64,000 nucleotides of DNA, taken from Streptomyces cadmiisoli. Its GTDB lineage: Bacteria > Actinomycetota > Actinomycetes > Streptomycetales > Streptomycetaceae. The stretch is taken from positions 5,456,001 through 5,520,000 of the forward strand of contig NZ_CP030073.1 in NCBI RefSeq assembly GCF_003261055.1. Reading direction: 5' to 3'. Position 1 is the stretch's first letter, and every line of letters begins with the position of its first letter. A program made the position numbers and the translations under genes. The notes below the pieces were generated by a model. That model did not search any database. It had not been told where the DNA came from and worked only from the letters and a program-made list of their open reading frames with translations. Of the stretch, positions 62,038-64,000 are shown piece after piece.

Positions 62038-63438
62038 ATGAGCCGTATCCAAGCCCCTCCCGACGAAGCGCAGGGCAACCTCACGGACCGGCTGCTCGCG
62101 GGCCTGCCGGCCGAGGCCGTCCTGACCGACCCCGACGTCACCGCCTCCTACGCCAACGACATGGCGAGCTTCTGCCCGGCCGGCGTACCGGCCGTGGTCG
62201 TGCTGCCGCGCACCGTGGAACAGGTCCAGCACGTCATGCGCACCGCCTCCGAGCTGCGCGTACCGGTCGTCCCGCAGGGCGCGCGCACCGGCCTGTCGGG
62301 CGGGGCCAACGCCTCCGACGGCTGCGTCGTGCTGTCCCTGACCAAGATGGACCGGATCCTGGAGATCAACCCGGTCGACCGCATCGCCGTCGTCGAACCG
62401 GGCGTCGTCAACGCCGTCCTGTCCCGCGCGGTCGGCGAGCACGGCCTGTACTACCCTCCCGACCCCTCCAGTTGGGAGATGTGCACCATCGGAGGGAACA
62501 TCGGCACCGCCTCCGGCGGGCTGTGCTGCGTGAAGTACGGGGTGACCGCCGAGTACGTGCTCGGCCTCGATGTCGTGCTGGCCGACGGCCGGCTGATGTC
62601 CACCGGCCGGCGCACCGCCAAGGGTGTCGCCGGCTACGACCTCACCCGGCTGTTCGTGGGCTCCGAGGGCTCGCTCGGCATCGTCGTACGGGCGATCCTC
62701 GCCCTCAAGCCGCGGCCGCCGCAGCAACTGGTGCTGGCCGCCGAGTTCGCCTCCGGGGCCGCGGCCTGCGACGCGGTCTGCCGGATCATGGCCGGCGGGC
62801 ACGTGCCGTCCCTCCTCGAACTGATGGACCGCACCACCGTCCGGGCGGTCAACGACATGGCGCACATGGGGCTGCCGGAGAGCACCGAGGCGCTGCTCCT
62901 CGCCGCCTTCGACACCCCGGACCCGGCCGCCGACCTCGCCGCCCTCGGCGAGCTGTGCGAGGCCGCCGGCGCGACCCAGGTCGTGCCGGCCGACGACGCG
63001 GCCGAGTCGGAACTCCTCCTCAAGGCGCGGCGGTTGTCGCTCACCGCGCTGGAGGCCGTCAAGGGCACCACGATGATCGACGACGTGTGCGTGCCCCGCT
63101 CCCGGCTCGGCGAACTCCTCGAAGGCGTCGAGCGCATCGCCGACAAGCACGGCCTCACCATCGGCGTGGTCGCCCACGCGGGCGACGGCAACACGCACCC
63201 GACGGTCTGCTTCGACGCCCAGGACCCCGACGAGTCCCGGCGCGCCCGCGAGTCCTTCGACGAGATCATGGCCCTCGGCCTGGAACTCGGCGGCACCATC
63301 ACCGGCGAGCACGGTGTGGGTGTGCTGAAGAAGGAATGGCTGGCGCGCGAGATCGGCCCGGTCGGCGTGGAGATGCAGCGGGCGGTCAAGCAGGTCTTCG
63401 ACCCGCTCGGCATCCTCAACCCGGGCAAGCTGTTCTGA
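62038..63438 (+). CDS. GlcD-type FAD-linked oxidase
   Basis: A 466-residue flavoprotein; ATG at 62038 or GTG at 62032. The FAD-binding part has VVLPRTVEQVQHVMRTASELRVPVVPQGARTGLSGGANA and IGGNIGTASGGLCCVKYGVT. The C-terminal cap has VAHAGDGNTHPTVCFD and GGTITGEHGVGVLKKEWL, with conserved His residues of the glycolate/D-lactate dehydrogenase group. The likely reaction is oxidation of glycolate, D-lactate or another 2-hydroxy acid. It is divergent from the TPR gene and converges on ssgG with a 10-base gap. Confidence 0.9.
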   Translation: MSRIQAPPDEAQGNLTDRLLAGLPAEAVLTDPDVTASYANDMASFCPAGVPAVVVLPRTVEQVQHVMRTASELRVPVVPQGARTGLSGGANASDGCVVLSLTKMDRILEINPVDRIAVVEPGVVNAVLSRAVGEHGLYYPPDPSSWEMCTIGGNIGTASGGLCCVKYGVTAEYVLGLDVVLADGRLMSTGRRTAKGVAGYDLTRLFVGSEGSLGIVVRAILALKPRPPQQLVLAAEFASGAAACDAVCRIMAGGHVPSLLELMDRTTVRAVNDMAHMGLPESTEALLLAAFDTPDPAADLAALGELCEAAGATQVVPADDAAESELLLKARRLSLTALEAVKGTTMIDDVCVPRSRLGELLEGVERIADKHGLTIGVVAHAGDGNTHPTVCFDAQDPDESRRARESFDEIMALGLELGGTITGEHGVGVLKKEWLAREIGPVGVEMQRAVKQVFDPLGILNPGKLF

Positions 63439-63448
63439 CGCCCGCCCC

Positions 63449-63859
63449 TCACTGGGCGAGCAGCTCGGCCAGACCGTCGTCCAAACCGAGCTGCTCGCCC
63501 TCGCTCCCCGGGGGCACCGCCCGCAGCGTGCGCTCCAGCCAGGCCGACAACTGCGCCGCGGGGACCTGGAGCAGGGCCTCCCCGTCGGGTGAGCTCAGCG
63601 CCATCAGCACGACGCTGCGCCCGTGCGTCTTCGTCGGCCACACCCGCACGTCCCCGTGGCCGCACGGCCGGAACACCCCCTCCACCAGCAGCTCGCGGGC
63701 GAACGTCCACCGGACGGGGTGCTCGGAGTTGATGTGGAAGGTGATGTGCACGGCGTACGGGTCGGCGCTCCGGTAGCCGAGCCGGGCCGGGACCGGGATG
63801 CTCCGCTCGGGCGACAGGACGAGCCTGATCTCCAGCTCCCGCTCTACCACGGTGTCCAT
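63449..63859 (-). CDS. ssgG: SsgA-like sporulation/cell-division protein
   Basis: A 136-residue SALP. It has RLVLSPERSIPVPARLGYRSADPYAVHITFHINSEHPVRWTFARELLVEGVFRPCGHGDVRVWP, the family core, and ends SEGEQLGLDDGLAELLAQ. SALPs occur only in morphologically complex actinomycetes and steer septum placement and wall remodelling during sporulation. The symbol ssgG rests on remembered synteny (next to a glycolate oxidase gene and hppD). AGAGGAAG precedes the ATG. Confidence 0.85.
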   Translation of the reverse strand: MDTVVERELEIRLVLSPERSIPVPARLGYRSADPYAVHITFHINSEHPVRWTFARELLVEGVFRPCGHGDVRVWPTKTHGRSVVLMALSSPDGEALLQVPAAQLSAWLERTLRAVPPGSEGEQLGLDDGLAELLAQ

Positions 63860-64000
63860 GGCGTTCTTCCTCTCTGCACGGGCCGGTACGGACCCGGTGG
63901 GCGGGCCCGTACGAGTGGAGAGCGGGCGTGGCAGGAAGCATTACGCGGGTTCCCCGGACTTCTTTCGCGGAGATAGCACAACCGTGCTCGAAAGGGGTGG

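Overview
The window is high-GC actinobacterial chromosome, almost certainly from a Streptomyces. Signs are third-position GC bias, many GTG starts, GTGA/ATGA stop-start overlaps, an LAETG sortase signal, a tmRNA tag ending ALAA, an SsgA-like sporulation protein, and a gene order I recognise from memory as the S. coelicolor SCO2924-SCO2970 neighbourhood (ssgG, hppD, murA, hupA, malic enzyme, sigU, nnaR/narK, matAB, smpB, ftsXE). No search was run. All names rest on motifs, domain order and remembered synteny.

Layout. 1-4.7 kb: end of a sortase-anchored surface protein, a small zinc-ribbon protein, the division pair ftsE-ftsX, an S41 protease, and the ribosome-rescue genes smpB and ssrA (tmRNA, 12-residue tag). 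4.7-7.1 kb: directly after ssrA, three minus-strand genes (membrane protein with a VLYLRPF motif, SLOG-like nucleotide-sensor protein, RipA/SLATT-like membrane protein). This is the best candidate for an undescribed conflict-type system. 7.2-10.7 kb: secreted esterase, MFS exporter and divergent LysR regulator. 10.9-15.7 kb: matA, matB and an acyltransferase, for an extracellular poly-N-acetylglucosamine-type polymer. 15.9-21.8 kb: exported proteins of unknown role, then a WXG100-like protein and a type VII-type substrate with membrane partners but no secretion ATPase. 22-25.4 kb: narK, nnaR and a CGNR zinc-finger protein. 25.6-27 kb: ECF sigma factor and zinc-binding anti-sigma factor.

27-34.9 kb: HelD-like RNA polymerase ATPase, a possible sigmaR-promoted small transcript, NAD malic enzyme, hupA, a repeat-rich gap that contains a duplicated 3' fragment of murA, murA, yqgE and a DUF3039 gene. 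35-39.9 kb: ABC sugar transporter plus cytoplasmic GH20 hexosaminidase, with a good DasR operator match (dre) upstream. 40-45 kb: three-gene molybdenum hydroxylase whose Fe-S subunit carries a roughly 345-residue disordered extension. 45.3-52.5 kb: tandem SUKH-type protein, tRNA-Cys, MFS transporter, DEAD/DEAH helicase, IclR regulator and Lon-like exported protease.

52.5-53.9 kb: an IS630-family element with an A7 frameshift site, lying directly against a ~200-bp MITE at the stop codon of the Lon-like gene. 54-58.6 kb (minus strand): ArsR-type regulator with a small partner gene and a complete glycine-betaine/choline-type ABC transporter (permease, CBS-ATPase, permease, binding lipoprotein). 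58.6-64 kb: AsnC/Lrp regulator divergent from hppD, a TPR membrane protein, a GlcD-type FAD oxidase and ssgG.

The core is ordinary Streptomyces housekeeping and development. Accessory character is concentrated at 4.7-7.1 kb, 15.9-21.8 kb, 32.0-32.4 kb, 45.3-46.5 kb and 52.5-54 kb.
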